Positions 15,914-25,616 of a DNA stretch of 64,000 nucleotides are shown piece after piece. The DNA lies in NCBI RefSeq assembly GCF_030273445.1, contig NZ_CP120678.1, forward strand, positions 1,837,501-1,901,500. The letters run 5' to 3'. How positions within the stretch are numbered: the first letter of the stretch is position 1; each line of letters begins with the position of its first letter. A program made the translations under genes and the position numbers. The stretch comes from Selenobaculum gibii (GTDB taxonomy: Bacteria; Bacillota; Negativicutes; ICN-92133). Below the pieces are notes generated by a model. That model saw only the letters and a program-made list of their open reading frames with translations, was not told the DNA's origin and made no database searches.

Positions 15914-17281
15914 TTAAAATTGATATGTTATTGTACCTGTTAGTGCATCTAAAAAAGAAATTCCACTATATCTTTTTAAAGACAAGTCACTAACTACAAC
16001 TTTCATTACTCTAACTTTTTCTTTTATGCCATTTTGATGGAGTGTATGGCTTCCTAATGAATGAATAATATAAGGTGTATCATTTGTCATACCTAGATAA
16101 AGCATTACGTGCCCGTCAAAAAAAATTACATCACCAGCATTTAGTTGCTTTAAAGTATCCATTCTCTCTTCACTTGACATAGAGGACATCGGGATATACT
16201 TTCCTGCTGTCAATTCCTGTTCATCTGCATTACGTGGCAAATCAATGCCAAAAGAACGATAAATATCAGCAATAAAACTTGAACAATCCACACTATTTTT
16301 TAACCCACCCCATCCGTATGGTTCTTGCAGAAACTTAAAGGATTGTTGAATAATGTTATTTTTCGTATAGGGTAAGTTTCCTTCTATTAACTCAATGGTT
16401 TTCGCTATGTTTTGAGAAATCTCTATTAAATTCCCGTCTGCATTACGTGTCGGTAAAATTACTTGATAAAAACTTTCAGCACTTTCTGCTAATTTTATCT
16501 TACTCCCCATTTGATAAATTACAGCTTCATTTGCCCCTTGCAGTGCTATCTTATCTGTTAAGACAGTAAGAAAACGATTTGGCTGTACATAGGTGAGCCA
16601 CATTTCGCGATTCGCTAATGCAATATCCTTTTTTAATACCCAGCCATAGTAATTGCGCATTTGAACAAAATAAAATTCTTTGGACTTGCTTTCATGTAAA
16701 ATAACGACTGGTTCAGATGGATCAACTGCAGTTTCTTGCAAGTAATCAAACTCTTTATCTTCGGCTGATTCAAATATCCCTTCCACTGTCGGTAACGTCC
16801 GTAAATTACTTCTTCTTACAACAACGCCATACTGAACTTTATTATCTTCAAAAATCTCAGTCAAATTTCTTTCACTTAGTAATCTTTCTTTTTCTGCCTT
16901 AGACATAAGGTGCGATCCGATAAAAACAGATTCATCTAACACCTCTGTTTCTAACATTTTTTTCAATTGAGTTCCTGAAATTAATGTTGGATATTTGCTT
17001 AAATCATATACGCTGTTACTTCTATCTATTATTTCTTGATTAAATCTTGCTACTTCTTCATCATTTAGTATAAGTTCATCGCCATCTTTCTCTATTCCTT
17101 GCCAAAACTCTGCTGTATTTAGACGTGGATAATTTGTTATTCCAGAAGCAAAACATGCTTCTGTCATAACCCCCATAAAAACGAATACAAGAAAAATGTA
17201 TAGCATAAAGCTCCCCCTCATTACGGTTAATAAGCTTTTTTTATTTAAAGTATATGTAAAGAGTTGAAAAAATTTGTTCAT
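15914..17281 (-). CDS. Exported SH3-domain NlpC/P60 peptidoglycan hydrolase
   Basis: A 455-residue cell-wall endopeptidase. It has an N-terminal hydrophobic leader (about residues 26-46, ending CFASG), tandem SH3-like regions (about 150-290; VVVRRSNLRTLPT, MRNYYGWVLKKDIA) and a C-terminal NlpC/P60 domain. The catalytic triad is visible: Cys in SVDCSSFIADIYR, His in FFDGHVMLYLG, and third residue His in YIIHSLG. It resembles the DUF-SH3/NlpC spore-cortex or envelope hydrolases of Firmicutes. The start at 17281 (AAGGAAG upstream) gives a long n-region; an internal ATG at about residue 26 also has GAGGGGGAG before it. Confidence 0.88.
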   Translation of the reverse strand: MNKFFQLFTYTLNKKSLLTVMRGSFMLYIFLVFVFMGVMTEACFASGITNYPRLNTAEFWQGIEKDGDELILNDEEVARFNQEIIDRSNSVYDLSKYPTLISGTQLKKMLETEVLDESVFIGSHLMSKAEKERLLSERNLTEIFEDNKVQYGVVVRRSNLRTLPTVEGIFESAEDKEFDYLQETAVDPSEPVVILHESKSKEFYFVQMRNYYGWVLKKDIALANREMWLTYVQPNRFLTVLTDKIALQGANEAVIYQMGSKIKLAESAESFYQVILPTRNADGNLIEISQNIAKTIELIEGNLPYTKNNIIQQSFKFLQEPYGWGGLKNSVDCSSFIADIYRSFGIDLPRNADEQELTAGKYIPMSSMSSEERMDTLKQLNAGDVIFFDGHVMLYLGMTNDTPYIIHSLGSHTLHQNGIKEKVRVMKVVVSDLSLKRYSGISFLDALTGTITYQF

Positions 17282-17349
17282 ACTTTTGTTTCTTCCTTAA
17301 AATTTTATTCTAAACTCTATTACTTTAACACTTAAAAAGAAAATTGTAA

Positions 17350-17379
17350 ATAAAAAGCCCTGCGCTTTAGCGCAGGGCT
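17350..17379 (-). terminator. Terminator of the fumarase/fumarate reductase operon
   Basis: Stem AGCCCTGCGCT/AGCGCAGGGCT (17356-17366 with 17369-17379) followed on the minus strand by TTTTTATTTA, just after sdhB. Confidence 0.9.
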
Positions 17380-17393
17380 TTAACAAACATTTC

Positions 17394-18152
17394 TTATTTA
17401 TTAAATAAGTTTTTTAACGCTTGCTTATTTGTATCTCTGTTTAATTGTGCCAGATATTCAGTAAGTTTGATATCTTTTGGACATGCTTGTACACAGTTTT
17501 GGCTGTTACCACAGCTACTAATGCCACCTTTGTCCATTAAAGCATTCAAGCGTTCTTCTTTAGAATACGCTCCAATTGGATGTAAGTTGAATAAATGCGC
17601 TTGAACTGTAGGTGCAGGACCAATGAAATCAGAACCTGCATTTACGTTAGGACAAGCTTCCATACAACAACCGCAAGTCATGCAACGAGAAATTTCGTAT
17701 GCAGTTTCAGCAGTTTTAGGGTTTTGACGCGGAGCGTCATTATGAACTTCCCAAGTACCGTCAACTTTCACCCATGCTTGTACACGTTTTAAGCTTTCAA
17801 ACATTACAGAGCGGTCAATCGCAAGGTCGCGGATTACAGGGAAAGTACGAGCTGGTGCTAAACGAATTGGTTGTTCCAAATGATCAATCAAAGCTGCACA
17901 AGCTTGGCGAGCTTTGCCATTGATAACCATCATGCAGGCACCGCATACTTTTTCCAGACAGTTACATTCCCAAACAACAGCAGTTGTTTTTTTACCATCT
18001 TTTGTTACAGGGTTCTTTTGAATTTCCATAAGAGCCGCAACTACGTTAAGAGCTGGACGATAGTCAACTTCAAATTCTTCTGTGTAAGGAGCACTTGTAG
18101 GGCTATCTTGTCTTTCAATAATAAAATGTACTTTTTTCTTAGTTTCTGCCAT
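17394..18152 (-). CDS. sdhB: Fumarate reductase/succinate dehydrogenase iron-sulfur subunit
   Basis: Passes electrons between the membrane cytochrome and the flavoprotein. The 252 residues contain the 2Fe-2S ligands (CNCLEKVCGACM and a later Cys in RQAC), then two ferredoxin-like clusters (CMTCGCCMEACPN and CGNSQNCVQACP). Last gene of fumA-fumB-sdhC-sdhA-sdhB; it begins 2 bases past sdhA. In an anaerobe with fumarase alongside, the enzyme most likely works as a fumarate reductase. Confidence 0.96.
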   Translation of the reverse strand: MAETKKKVHFIIERQDSPTSAPYTEEFEVDYRPALNVVAALMEIQKNPVTKDGKKTTAVVWECNCLEKVCGACMMVINGKARQACAALIDHLEQPIRLAPARTFPVIRDLAIDRSVMFESLKRVQAWVKVDGTWEVHNDAPRQNPKTAETAYEISRCMTCGCCMEACPNVNAGSDFIGPAPTVQAHLFNLHPIGAYSKEERLNALMDKGGISSCGNSQNCVQACPKDIKLTEYLAQLNRDTNKQALKNLFNK

Positions 18153-18154
18153 GA

Positions 18155-19912
18155 TTATTTAGCCTCCTTCTTAGCAACAGCATAGTTACGAGGACGAGGT
18201 TTTACTAAAGAATGATCAAAATCTTCATAACTGATTACAGGTTCTTCAGTAGCTGGATCATAAGCAGCAACAGTAATCTTCATGAAACGCTCGTCATCAC
18301 GTTGAGGGAATTCGCGTTTGAAGTGAGCACCGCGACTTTCATCACGCAAACGTGCAGCTTTTGTTACAACTAAAGCATAAAGAATCATATTGCGAAGTTG
18401 TCTTACAAACATAGCTTCTTGGTTTGCCCAGTTTCCTTTATCCGTTAAACCAATATTTTCCCAACGTTTAAGAATCTTTTTCACTTCTGCAAAACAGTAG
18501 TCAAGATCTTTATTTACACGTTCAATTGTTACATATTTGTTCATCAAATCGCCAAGTTCATGGTGAAGTTGATGCGCATTTTCAGAGCCATCCATTTTCA
18601 AGATCGCTTGATATTCGTCAAGACATTCTTTTTCTGCTTGTGCTAATTCAGCATCTGTAAGTTCAGACCCTTTTTCGCCTTCTTTAGCCCAACGCATAGC
18701 TTCTGGACCAGAAACTGTTCCCGAATATGCAGCGGAAAGAAGAGAGTTAGCACCAAGACGGTTTGCACCATGATATTGGTAATCACACTCACCTGATGCC
18801 ATAAGTCCAGGAATATTTGTGTTATGTTTTCTGTCAACCCAAATACCGCCCATAGAATAATGAACTGAAGGATAAATTTGCATTGGAACTTTACGAGGAT
18901 CATCACCAACAAATTCTGTATAAATTTCAATGATACCGCCCAATTTATGTTCCAAATAATCAGCTGGAATATGAGAGAGATCAAGATATACTCTGTTTTC
19001 GCCGTTAATACCAAGTTTTTGATTCATGCAAACATCATAAATTGCACGAGATGCTACGTCACGAGGTACAAGGTTACCATATGCAGGGTACATTTCTTCA
19101 AGGAAGTACCAAGGTTTACCATCTTTATATACCCAAACACGTCCACCTTCACCACGACAAGCTTCGGACATTAAACGATTTTTATCTGTACCAGGAATAG
19201 CAGTTGGATGAATTTGAATAAATTCAGGATTACCGATATGTGCACCTTGTTGATATACTGCGGATACTGCTGAACCGTTACAGATTGTAGAAGCAGTACA
19301 TCTACCAAATACCATACCAGGACCGCCAGTAGCTAAGATAACTGTATCAGCACGGAAAGCTCTGATTTCCATAGAATTCATGCTTTGTGCTACGATACCA
19401 CGGCAAACGCCTTCTTTATTTTTAATGATTTTAATGAATTCCCAGAATTCATATTTTTTAACTGTGCCTTTTACTTCCCATGCACGCACTTGTTCGTCTA
19501 GTGCATAAAGAAGTTGTTGACCTGTTGTGGAACCAGAGAAACAAGTACGTTTATTTTTCTGACCACCAAAGTTACGAAGGTCAAGTAAACCTTCATCTGT
19601 ACGAGTGAATGTTACGCCCATACGGTCAAACATTTTAATTAATTTTGGCGCTGCTTCACACATACCTTTTACTGCCGTTTGGTCAGCTAGGAAGTCGCCA
19701 CCATATACAGTATCATCAAAATGTTCATATGTGCTATCATTTTCACCTTTCGTATCCATACATGCGTTAATACCGCCTTGTGCGCAAAGGGAATGAGAGC
19801 GTTTTACTGGGCAATAGGAGAATAATTCTACTTCGCCGCCAGCTTCACAAATCTTTAAGGTAGCCATCAAACCAGATAAACCGCCACCTACAACTATAAT
19901 TTTACTTTTCAC
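18155..19912 (-). CDS. sdhA: Fumarate reductase/succinate dehydrogenase flavoprotein
   Basis: Catalytic subunit interconverting fumarate and succinate. Its 585 residues show the FAD-binding VGGGLSGLMATL, the His for covalent FAD in RSHSLCAQGG, substrate-site HPTAIPGT and RGEGG, HYSMGG, and the SGECDYQYHGANRLGANSL segment. GTG start at 19912 with AAGGAG upstream. With a single diheme-type SdhC it forms a B. subtilis/Wolinella-like three-subunit complex on the cytoplasmic face of the membrane. Confidence 0.97.
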   Translation of the reverse strand: MKSKIIVVGGGLSGLMATLKICEAGGEVELFSYCPVKRSHSLCAQGGINACMDTKGENDSTYEHFDDTVYGGDFLADQTAVKGMCEAAPKLIKMFDRMGVTFTRTDEGLLDLRNFGGQKNKRTCFSGSTTGQQLLYALDEQVRAWEVKGTVKKYEFWEFIKIIKNKEGVCRGIVAQSMNSMEIRAFRADTVILATGGPGMVFGRCTASTICNGSAVSAVYQQGAHIGNPEFIQIHPTAIPGTDKNRLMSEACRGEGGRVWVYKDGKPWYFLEEMYPAYGNLVPRDVASRAIYDVCMNQKLGINGENRVYLDLSHIPADYLEHKLGGIIEIYTEFVGDDPRKVPMQIYPSVHYSMGGIWVDRKHNTNIPGLMASGECDYQYHGANRLGANSLLSAAYSGTVSGPEAMRWAKEGEKGSELTDAELAQAEKECLDEYQAILKMDGSENAHQLHHELGDLMNKYVTIERVNKDLDYCFAEVKKILKRWENIGLTDKGNWANQEAMFVRQLRNMILYALVVTKAARLRDESRGAHFKREFPQRDDERFMKITVAAYDPATEEPVISYEDFDHSLVKPRPRNYAVAKKEAK

Positions 19913-19968
19913 GCAGGTTCTCTCCTTAATCTAGATTATATAGAATCGTCATCTCTATATCGATGTTA

Positions 19969-20589
19969 TTAAGCAATAAAACGAGTAAGTGATACTACAC
20001 CTAATACGGATAAAATCACGCATAAAGCCCATGCACATTTATTAACTACAGATTGAATGCGAGGACCTTTTGCGATACCCCAAGTGATAGTAAATGTGAA
20101 TAAACCATTTGTGAAATGGAATACCGCTGCAACTACACCAATCGCATATAATACAAATATGATAGGATTGCTTAAATGTGCGCTCACAAGTGCAAAATCA
20201 ATTGGTACGCCTGAACCTTTCATTGCAAAACGTAAATAGCCAACATGACCAATTAAAAATAATAAAGTATACCAAGCAGTCAATCTTTGTAAATAGAATT
20301 GCCAGTTACGAGTATACCCATATCCTCCAATTGCATTGTTTCTAGCTTGTAATGCAATATATGCACCATAAAGACCATGGAATAATAGCGGAATCGCGAT
20401 AAAACAAACTTCCATAAAAATTAAAAGTTCATGAGGAATTGCTGCAAGTTTTGCTACAGCATCGTCAAAGCTTTTTGCCCCACCCATTACTGTCGAAACT
20501 GTAATCAAGTGTTCCAATAGGAAAACACCGACAGGTACTACACCTAATAATGAATGCAGACGACGTACATAAAAATCATTGTTACCCAT
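19969..20589 (-). CDS. sdhC: Cytochrome b558 membrane anchor subunit
   Basis: Five-helix anchor (206 residues) that binds haem b and menaquinone. Candidate haem-ligand His lie in VRRLHSLLG, LLEHLIT, LLFHGLYGAY, LIGHVGYLRF and VFHFTNGLF. ATG at 20589 is used because TAGGAGG precedes it; the longer frame begins inside the intergenic leader. It lies between fumarase and sdhA, so quinol oxidation feeds fumarate reduction. Confidence 0.93.
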   Translation of the reverse strand: MGNNDFYVRRLHSLLGVVPVGVFLLEHLITVSTVMGGAKSFDDAVAKLAAIPHELLIFMEVCFIAIPLLFHGLYGAYIALQARNNAIGGYGYTRNWQFYLQRLTAWYTLLFLIGHVGYLRFAMKGSGVPIDFALVSAHLSNPIIFVLYAIGVVAAVFHFTNGLFTFTITWGIAKGPRIQSVVNKCAWALCVILSVLGVVSLTRFIA

Positions 20590-20631
20590 GTTAAACCTCC
20601 TATATTTTTTGCGACCCTCACGAGTCAAATA

Positions 20632-21189
20632 TTATAACTTACGATAAGGTGCTTGACCCTGTTCGTAGAAGTTATTACCTTCTGAATCAATTACTACGAT
20701 AGCCGGAAAATCTTCAACTGTTAAAGCAGCAACTGCTTCTGGACCAAGTTCTGGATAAGCAAGCACTTCATATTTTTTAACCGATTTTGCAATAAGTGCT
20801 GCTGCGCCACCAACAGCGGCAAAATAAGTAACACCATGTTTTTTCATTGCTTCTACGACTTCTGGGCTACGGGAGCCTTTACCAATCATCCCTTTAATAC
20901 CTTGATCAAGCATTGTAGGTGTATAAGCATCCATACGACCAGCTGTAGTAGGACCAGCAGAACCAATTGGATCACCAGGTTTTGCAGGTGTTGGTCCTAA
21001 ATAGTAAACGATTTGATTTGTCCAGTCCACTGGCAATTTTTCACCACGCGCTAATGCTTCTGTCATCGCTTTATGAGCAGCATCACGTGCACTGAAAATC
21101 GTTCCGCTGATAAGTACACTATCACCAGCTTTTAAGCTGCGAGAGACTTCTTCTGTTAACGGCGTTGTAATACGAATTTTTTCACTCAT
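20632..21189 (-). CDS. Class I fumarase beta subunit
   Basis: The 185-residue C-terminal-type subunit of iron-sulfur fumarate hydratase or the closely related L(+)-tartrate dehydratase. Motifs are GDSVLISGTIFSARDAAHK, GPTTAGRMD and MIGKGSRSPEV. It directly follows the alpha subunit and precedes sdhC, so fumarase (malate to fumarate) is favoured over tartrate dehydratase. ATG behind TAGGAGG. Confidence 0.93.
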   Translation of the reverse strand: MSEKIRITTPLTEEVSRSLKAGDSVLISGTIFSARDAAHKAMTEALARGEKLPVDWTNQIVYYLGPTPAKPGDPIGSAGPTTAGRMDAYTPTMLDQGIKGMIGKGSRSPEVVEAMKKHGVTYFAAVGGAAALIAKSVKKYEVLAYPELGPEAVAALTVEDFPAIVVIDSEGNNFYEQGQAPYRKL

Positions 21190-21203
21190 TTTACATTCCC
21201 CTC

Positions 21204-22046
21204 CTATAACACAACTTCAGCATGACGCATTGCATGACAGCAGATCGTTACACAAACAGGTAAACCGGCAATATGCGTAGGATACCATTCAATGTTAACT
21301 GCAAGAGCTGTTGTCGTACCGCCAAGTTGAGGCCCGATACCAGTTTTGTTAATCATTTCTAAGAGTTCATTTTCTAATTTTGCATATTCAGGATGTGCAT
21401 TACGAACATTAATGGAGCGAACAAGTGCTTCTTTAGAAAGAAGAGCTGCTCTATCCATAGTACCACCAATACCTACACCAACAACCATTGGTGGGCAAGG
21501 GTTAGGACCAGCATGTTTGATAATATCAAGGACAGCTTTTTTCACGCCTTCTACACCATCAGCAGGAACAAGCATTTTCAATCCGCTCTTGTTTTCACTG
21601 CCAAAACCTTTTGGTGCAAGTTTAATTTTTAATTTGTCACCTGGTACGATGGAAGTATAAATAACCGCAGGTGTATTATTTGTTGTATTCTTACGATCAA
21701 ATAACGGTTCCGCCACAACAGATTTACGTAAGTAACCACTTATGTAACCATCAGCTACACCAGCATTTACTGCTTCAACCAAATCACCACCAACTAAATG
21801 AACATCTTGTCCAACTTCTAAGAAGATGATAGCCATACCCGTATCCTGACAAATTGGTCTATCTTCAGCCTTTGCAATTTCAGCATTTTTAATGATTTGA
21901 TCTAAAACGTCTCTACCTACTGGAGATTCTTCAGTCCTACGACCTTCTACCAAAGCTGCATAAACATCATCCGGTAAATAATAAGCTGCTTCTTTACACA
22001 TTTTTGAAACAACTTCAGTAACTTGTTTCACATCAATTTCGCGCAA
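21204..22046 (-). CDS. Class I fumarase alpha subunit
   Basis: A 280-residue subunit carrying the 4Fe-4S cluster. Cys-bearing motifs are DRPICQDTGMAI, HAGPNPCPPMVVGVGIGG and the C-terminal VTICCHAMRH. The TTG at 22046 is taken as start because GGGAGGG lies just upstream and LREIDVKQ matches the usual N-terminus; the longer frame begins in the leader. First gene of the five-gene operon. Confidence 0.93.
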   Translation of the reverse strand: MREIDVKQVTEVVSKMCKEAAYYLPDDVYAALVEGRRTEESPVGRDVLDQIIKNAEIAKAEDRPICQDTGMAIIFLEVGQDVHLVGGDLVEAVNAGVADGYISGYLRKSVVAEPLFDRKNTTNNTPAVIYTSIVPGDKLKIKLAPKGFGSENKSGLKMLVPADGVEGVKKAVLDIIKHAGPNPCPPMVVGVGIGGTMDRAALLSKEALVRSINVRNAHPEYAKLENELLEMINKTGIGPQLGGTTTALAVNIEWYPTHIAGLPVCVTICCHAMRHAEVVL

Positions 22047-22253
22047 TTCAGACCCTCCCAATAATAAATTTTTTATATACTCAACAGCAACATGATAGCA
22101 CATTTACTATGCCATTTCAACAATTTTTCAAAAGACTTTTAAACATATAATTGCCTTCCAAGCTAGATTATTCGTGCCTTTATGAGCTGTATAAGCCAAA
22201 GAACCCCAAACAATAAACTTTCATTATAATATAATAAATATATTTTACGATAA

Positions 22254-22733
22254 TTATACCAATTCTATGATTTCAGGTTTAATATTTCCCCAATCATCAA
22301 TTTCAATAATGGCAAATGTCGGATTTTTAAATCTAGGACGCGATACACTTCCAGGGTTTAAAATTAATAATTCATCCTCCCAATGCATCTCTGGAATATG
22401 TGAATGTCCGTAAATGGCAATATCAACCTCATATGTTTTAGCCATCCATTCTAATTCGCGAGTACTGGATTTAACCCCATACCGATGCCCATGACAAATC
22501 CATATTTCTTTCCCTGCACATTGAACAAACTCTTCTTCTGGACACTTTATTCCAATCCCATCACAGTTTCCTGCTACAGAAACAATTTTTGTTATATGAT
22601 TTTTGCGAATAAAGTTAACATCATGATAATAATCCCCTGCATGTAACCAAACATCGACGTTACCTGCACTTTGGACAGCTTTTTTTACCGCATCTTCATC
22701 ACCATGGCTATCACTCATTACACCTATTCTCAT
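22254..22733 (-). CDS. MJ0936/YfcE-type metallophosphoesterase
   Basis: A 159-residue calcineurin-like phosphodiesterase. Metal-ligand motifs are complete: SDSHGD, HAGDYYHD, VAGNCD, CHGHRYG and YGHSH. It overlaps rdgB by 4 bases (ATGA), forming rph-rdgB-yfcE, an arrangement common in Firmicutes. Physiological substrate unknown. Confidence 0.93.
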   Translation of the reverse strand: MRIGVMSDSHGDEDAVKKAVQSAGNVDVWLHAGDYYHDVNFIRKNHITKIVSVAGNCDGIGIKCPEEEFVQCAGKEIWICHGHRYGVKSSTRELEWMAKTYEVDIAIYGHSHIPEMHWEDELLILNPGSVSRPRFKNPTFAIIEIDDWGNIKPEIIELV

Positions 22734-23326
22734 CTTAAGTACCCTGCTAATTTTTCAGCCATTTTTTTTAAAGCCTTGCCGCGATGACTAATTTTATTTT
22801 TTTCTTCCATTGATAATTGTGCCATAGATTTATTTAATTCAGGTAGATAAAACAAAGGATCGTACCCAAATCCACCATCACCAGAAGGCGCAAAAGCAAT
22901 TTCTCCCTCGCAACTTCCATCGCAAGTAATTACAGTACCATCCGTATCTAAAAATGTTAACGCACAACGAAATCTTGCTTGCCGTTTATTTTTTGAAATA
23001 TTCTCTAATGAAACTAATAATTTTTGGTTATTTTCCGCGTCAGTAGCATGTTCTCCCGCAAATCTAGCCGAATACACTCCTGGAGCATAATTTAAAGCAT
23101 CTACTTCTAGCCCAGAATCATCGGCTAAACAAGCTTTCCCCGTATGCAAAGCATAATAACTTGCCTTAATGAGAGAGTTTTTTTCAAAAGTATCTCCATC
23201 TTCAATTGGCTCATCAACCTCAGGAAATTCAGCCAATGAAATTACTTTTACCGATAAGGTAGCAAAATACTTTTCAATTTCTGCAATTTTTCCTTTGTTT
23301 TTGCTCGCAATTACAATTTCTTTCAC
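22730..23326 (-). CDS. rdgB: XTP/dITP diphosphatase
   Basis: Hydrolyses non-canonical purine triphosphates (XTP, ITP) to protect nucleic acids. Of 198 residues, signature segments are [37 protein letters not shown] and [14 protein letters not shown] at 23326 overlaps the rph stop (GTGA), giving the normal family N-terminus; a longer frame would lie inside rph. Confidence 0.95.
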   Translation of the reverse strand: MKEIVIASKNKGKIAEIEKYFATLSVKVISLAEFPEVDEPIEDGDTFEKNSLIKASYYALHTGKACLADDSGLEVDALNYAPGVYSARFAGEHATDAENNQKLLVSLENISKNKRQARFRCALTFLDTDGTVITCDGSCEGEIAFAPSGDGGFGYDPLFYLPELNKSMAQLSMEEKNKISHRGKALKKMAEKLAGYLR

Positions 23327-24066
23327 GGTTCGCGCCCTACTTTCCAAACCAATTGTCCAAGTACATCCTTTTGGTAATCAATGAGCTCTTGTATCCCCTT
23401 TTCGGCTTTTTCAAGCATAGCATTCATTTCTATCCGAGAAAAAGGGCGCTCTTCCCCAGTTCCTTGAACTTCAACAAAATTACCTTCTCCTGTCATAATC
23501 ACATTCATATCTACAGCAGCATTTGAATCTTCTTCGTAACATAAGTCAAGGATAGATGTGCCGTCTTTTAATAAGCCAACACTAATTGCCGCAACAAAGT
23601 CTTTTACCGGAAATGGTTTCTCCGGATGATAAATTGTAGCTACAGCATCCACCAATGCCACAAACGCTCCTGTAATCGAAGCAGTTCTTGTCCCACCATC
23701 CGCTTGAATAACGTCACAGTCAATCATAATGGTTCGTTCACCTAATGCTTTTAAATCAATTACACTGCGAAGTGACCGACCAATTAATCTTTGAATTTCA
23801 TGTGTCCTTCCCGACACCTTTCCACGCATTGATTCACGTGCATTACGTGTTTGCGTAGAACTTGGAAGCAAAGAATATTCTGCCGTAATCCAACCTTCTC
23901 CACTTCCTTTTAAAAATGAAGGAACTCTTTCTTCAATTGTCGCGGCACAAATTACCTTTGTATTTCCAAACTCAATTAAAACCGAGCCTGCTGGGTATTT
24001 TAAATAGTTCCTAGTTATTTTTACTTTTCTCATTTCATCGACTTGTCGTCCATCTACTCTAATCAC
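23323..24066 (-). CDS. rph: Ribonuclease PH
   Basis: Phosphorolytic 3-prime exoribonuclease that matures tRNA ends. The 247-residue product contains [27 protein letters not shown], the [14 protein letters not shown] phosphate-binding region, [15 protein letters not shown] and [15 protein letters not shown] at 24066 is preferred (AGGTGA just upstream, RVDGR near the N-terminus as usual); an ATG 51 bases upstream adds residues foreign to the family. Coupled to rdgB. Confidence 0.95.
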   Translation of the reverse strand: MIRVDGRQVDEMRKVKITRNYLKYPAGSVLIEFGNTKVICAATIEERVPSFLKGSGEGWITAEYSLLPSSTQTRNARESMRGKVSGRTHEIQRLIGRSLRSVIDLKALGERTIMIDCDVIQADGGTRTASITGAFVALVDAVATIYHPEKPFPVKDFVAAISVGLLKDGTSILDLCYEEDSNAAVDMNVIMTGEGNFVEVQGTGEERPFSRIEMNAMLEKAEKGIQELIDYQKDVLGQLVWKVGREP

Positions 24067-24216
24067 AATTTCACCTACTATCAATTTGTTAACGTCATTT
24101 AAGCGAATTTTATACAAATCCTCTACTATTTTTAGCTACCTCTTATTTTATAACTACTTTGTGAAAACAGCAACTTAGTTAATCAATTTTTTCTTAAAAT
24201 CTATCAAAACACAAGG

Positions 24217-24246
24217 AAAGAGGATAGATTATAGTCTATCCTCTTT
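24217..24246 (-). terminator. Stem-loop after the CofE-like gene
   Basis: Perfect 12-bp stem AAAGAGGATAGA/TCTATCCTCTTT (24217-24228 with 24235-24246); the T-run is weak. Confidence 0.55.
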
Positions 24247-24268
24247 CGCCGTGGTTTCATACTCTGCA

Positions 24269-24919
24269 CTAGCCATTATATTTTGTAAAATTTTTTATAA
24301 TTACAATCGGTGTTTTTTGTGACGCATTTCCAAACGGATTATCAATAAGTAAATGTGCAACTACTGCGCCATCTGTACCTTCGGTTACGCCGACGATACG
24401 AGAACGTTTCAAATCGTTAACATCAGCAATAACTACACCGTGACAACCTAACCGCTCTTTTATTTCATTCACTACATTTTGTGGATTTGCTGGTCCATAC
24501 ACAATATGTTTATCAAACGGAGGCATCGTACCTGTAACATCATCAATTAAAGCTGTTTGTTCACCACCCAATTGATAAAAAACGCCACGTTTACCAACTG
24601 CCATTGCAAGCATGCCAACAATAAAAGCAAAAAAGACACGCCACATACCTTCTACGTTCATTAACGCCTGCATTCCATAAGGGCTTGCTAAACTCCCATC
24701 CTGATGAATAAATCTGCATAAAACCCGTGCCAAAAAACAAGGCTGTATTTCTTCTGGTCTAACAATTCTTCCTTGTGTAATCGCCACTACACTCTCAGCC
24801 ACAGATACTACATCATTCGGACCTATTTTATCTTTCACGTATTTATCCATTACATCTAATATATTATCTTTATCTGTTAAAATCCGTGTTGGTACCGGTA
24901 TAATTTCTACATTCGCCAT
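24269..24919 (-). CDS. CofE-like (F420-0:glutamyl ligase superfamily) protein
   Basis: A 216-residue protein resembling the coenzyme F420-0:L-glutamate ligase fold (PF01996, COG1478). Segments are [15 protein letters not shown], a [13 protein letters not shown] stretch, [13 protein letters not shown] and [15 protein letters not shown]. CofE adds glutamates to F420 precursors, but Negativicutes are not known F420 producers and no other cof gene is nearby, so the real substrate is probably different. ATG at 24919 with AGGGAGATG upstream. Confidence 0.75.
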   Translation of the reverse strand: MANVEIIPVPTRILTDKDNILDVMDKYVKDKIGPNDVVSVAESVVAITQGRIVRPEEIQPCFLARVLCRFIHQDGSLASPYGMQALMNVEGMWRVFFAFIVGMLAMAVGKRGVFYQLGGEQTALIDDVTGTMPPFDKHIVYGPANPQNVVNEIKERLGCHGVVIADVNDLKRSRIVGVTEGTDGAVVAHLLIDNPFGNASQKTPIVIIKNFTKYNG

Positions 24920-25005
24920 CTTTACATCTCCCTATTTATATAAAAACACTTCGAAGGAAGTCTAGACCTGCTTATCTCCCCAGCATAAACTTTCATTCAC
25001 TGAAA

Positions 25006-25539
25006 TTATGCCAAAGTAATTCCCACAGCTTGAGCTACCTCACTCGCTTTTAACTCAATTCTAGATTTCTCAATATGCCAATCCTTACGTGTTACCATTT
25101 GGTAGACAATATCAATTGGCATGTCCACCATATTAACTAAAGTATCTTTAATTGACTCATCTTTACGCGCAATAAGTTCTACTTCAACGATTAAGATAGC
25201 TTTGCTTCGTTGATAAATAATAAACGATTCAAAATAGTCATCCTCACGCAATGCATCCTTACGCTGAATCCGCGAATCCACTTCAACACCATCAAAATAT
25301 TCATAAGGCATTAGATGACGGCTATAACAATCCATAATTGTGCCACATTGTTTACCTTCATTTGCAATTTCAACTTCACATTGCAGAGTAATACTCTTTT
25401 GAGACTGAGCGACTAATTTAAATTCGCTGCGCTCAGTATTTTTCACTACGAATTGAGCATTCCCCTTATTTTCAATATACAACCATGTCGCTAAAACAAC
25501 GATGACTGCTATCCCTACTAAACCATATAAAACTACCAA
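25006..25539 (-). CDS. Membrane-anchored protein of unknown function
   Basis: A 177-residue protein with one N-terminal helix (about residues 3-21, VLYGLVGIAVIVVLATWLYI) and a soluble domain with alternating beta-strand pattern (FKLVAQSQKSITLQCEVEI, SKAILIVEVELIARKD). No family recognised. TTG start at 25539 behind GGGGG. It lies between murI and the CofE-like gene on the same strand and could be in an operon with murI (77-bp gap). Confidence 0.6.
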   Translation of the reverse strand: MVVLYGLVGIAVIVVLATWLYIENKGNAQFVVKNTERSEFKLVAQSQKSITLQCEVEIANEGKQCGTIMDCYSRHLMPYEYFDGVEVDSRIQRKDALREDDYFESFIIYQRSKAILIVEVELIARKDESIKDTLVNMVDMPIDIVYQMVTRKDWHIEKSRIELKASEVAQAVGITLA

Positions 25540-25616
25540 AACTTACGCCCCCAATTATACTAATCTATACAATATTAGTATTATATCAAAAATTTGGTCA
25601 AATCTACATAAAAACA

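Noticed and set aside
18643-19014. 123-codon minus-strand frame inside sdhA
   Set aside because: Alternative frame of a well-supported enzyme gene.
17394-20589. Four-subunit succinate dehydrogenase
   Set aside because: There is one five-helix cytochrome b subunit and no SdhD, matching the three-subunit type.
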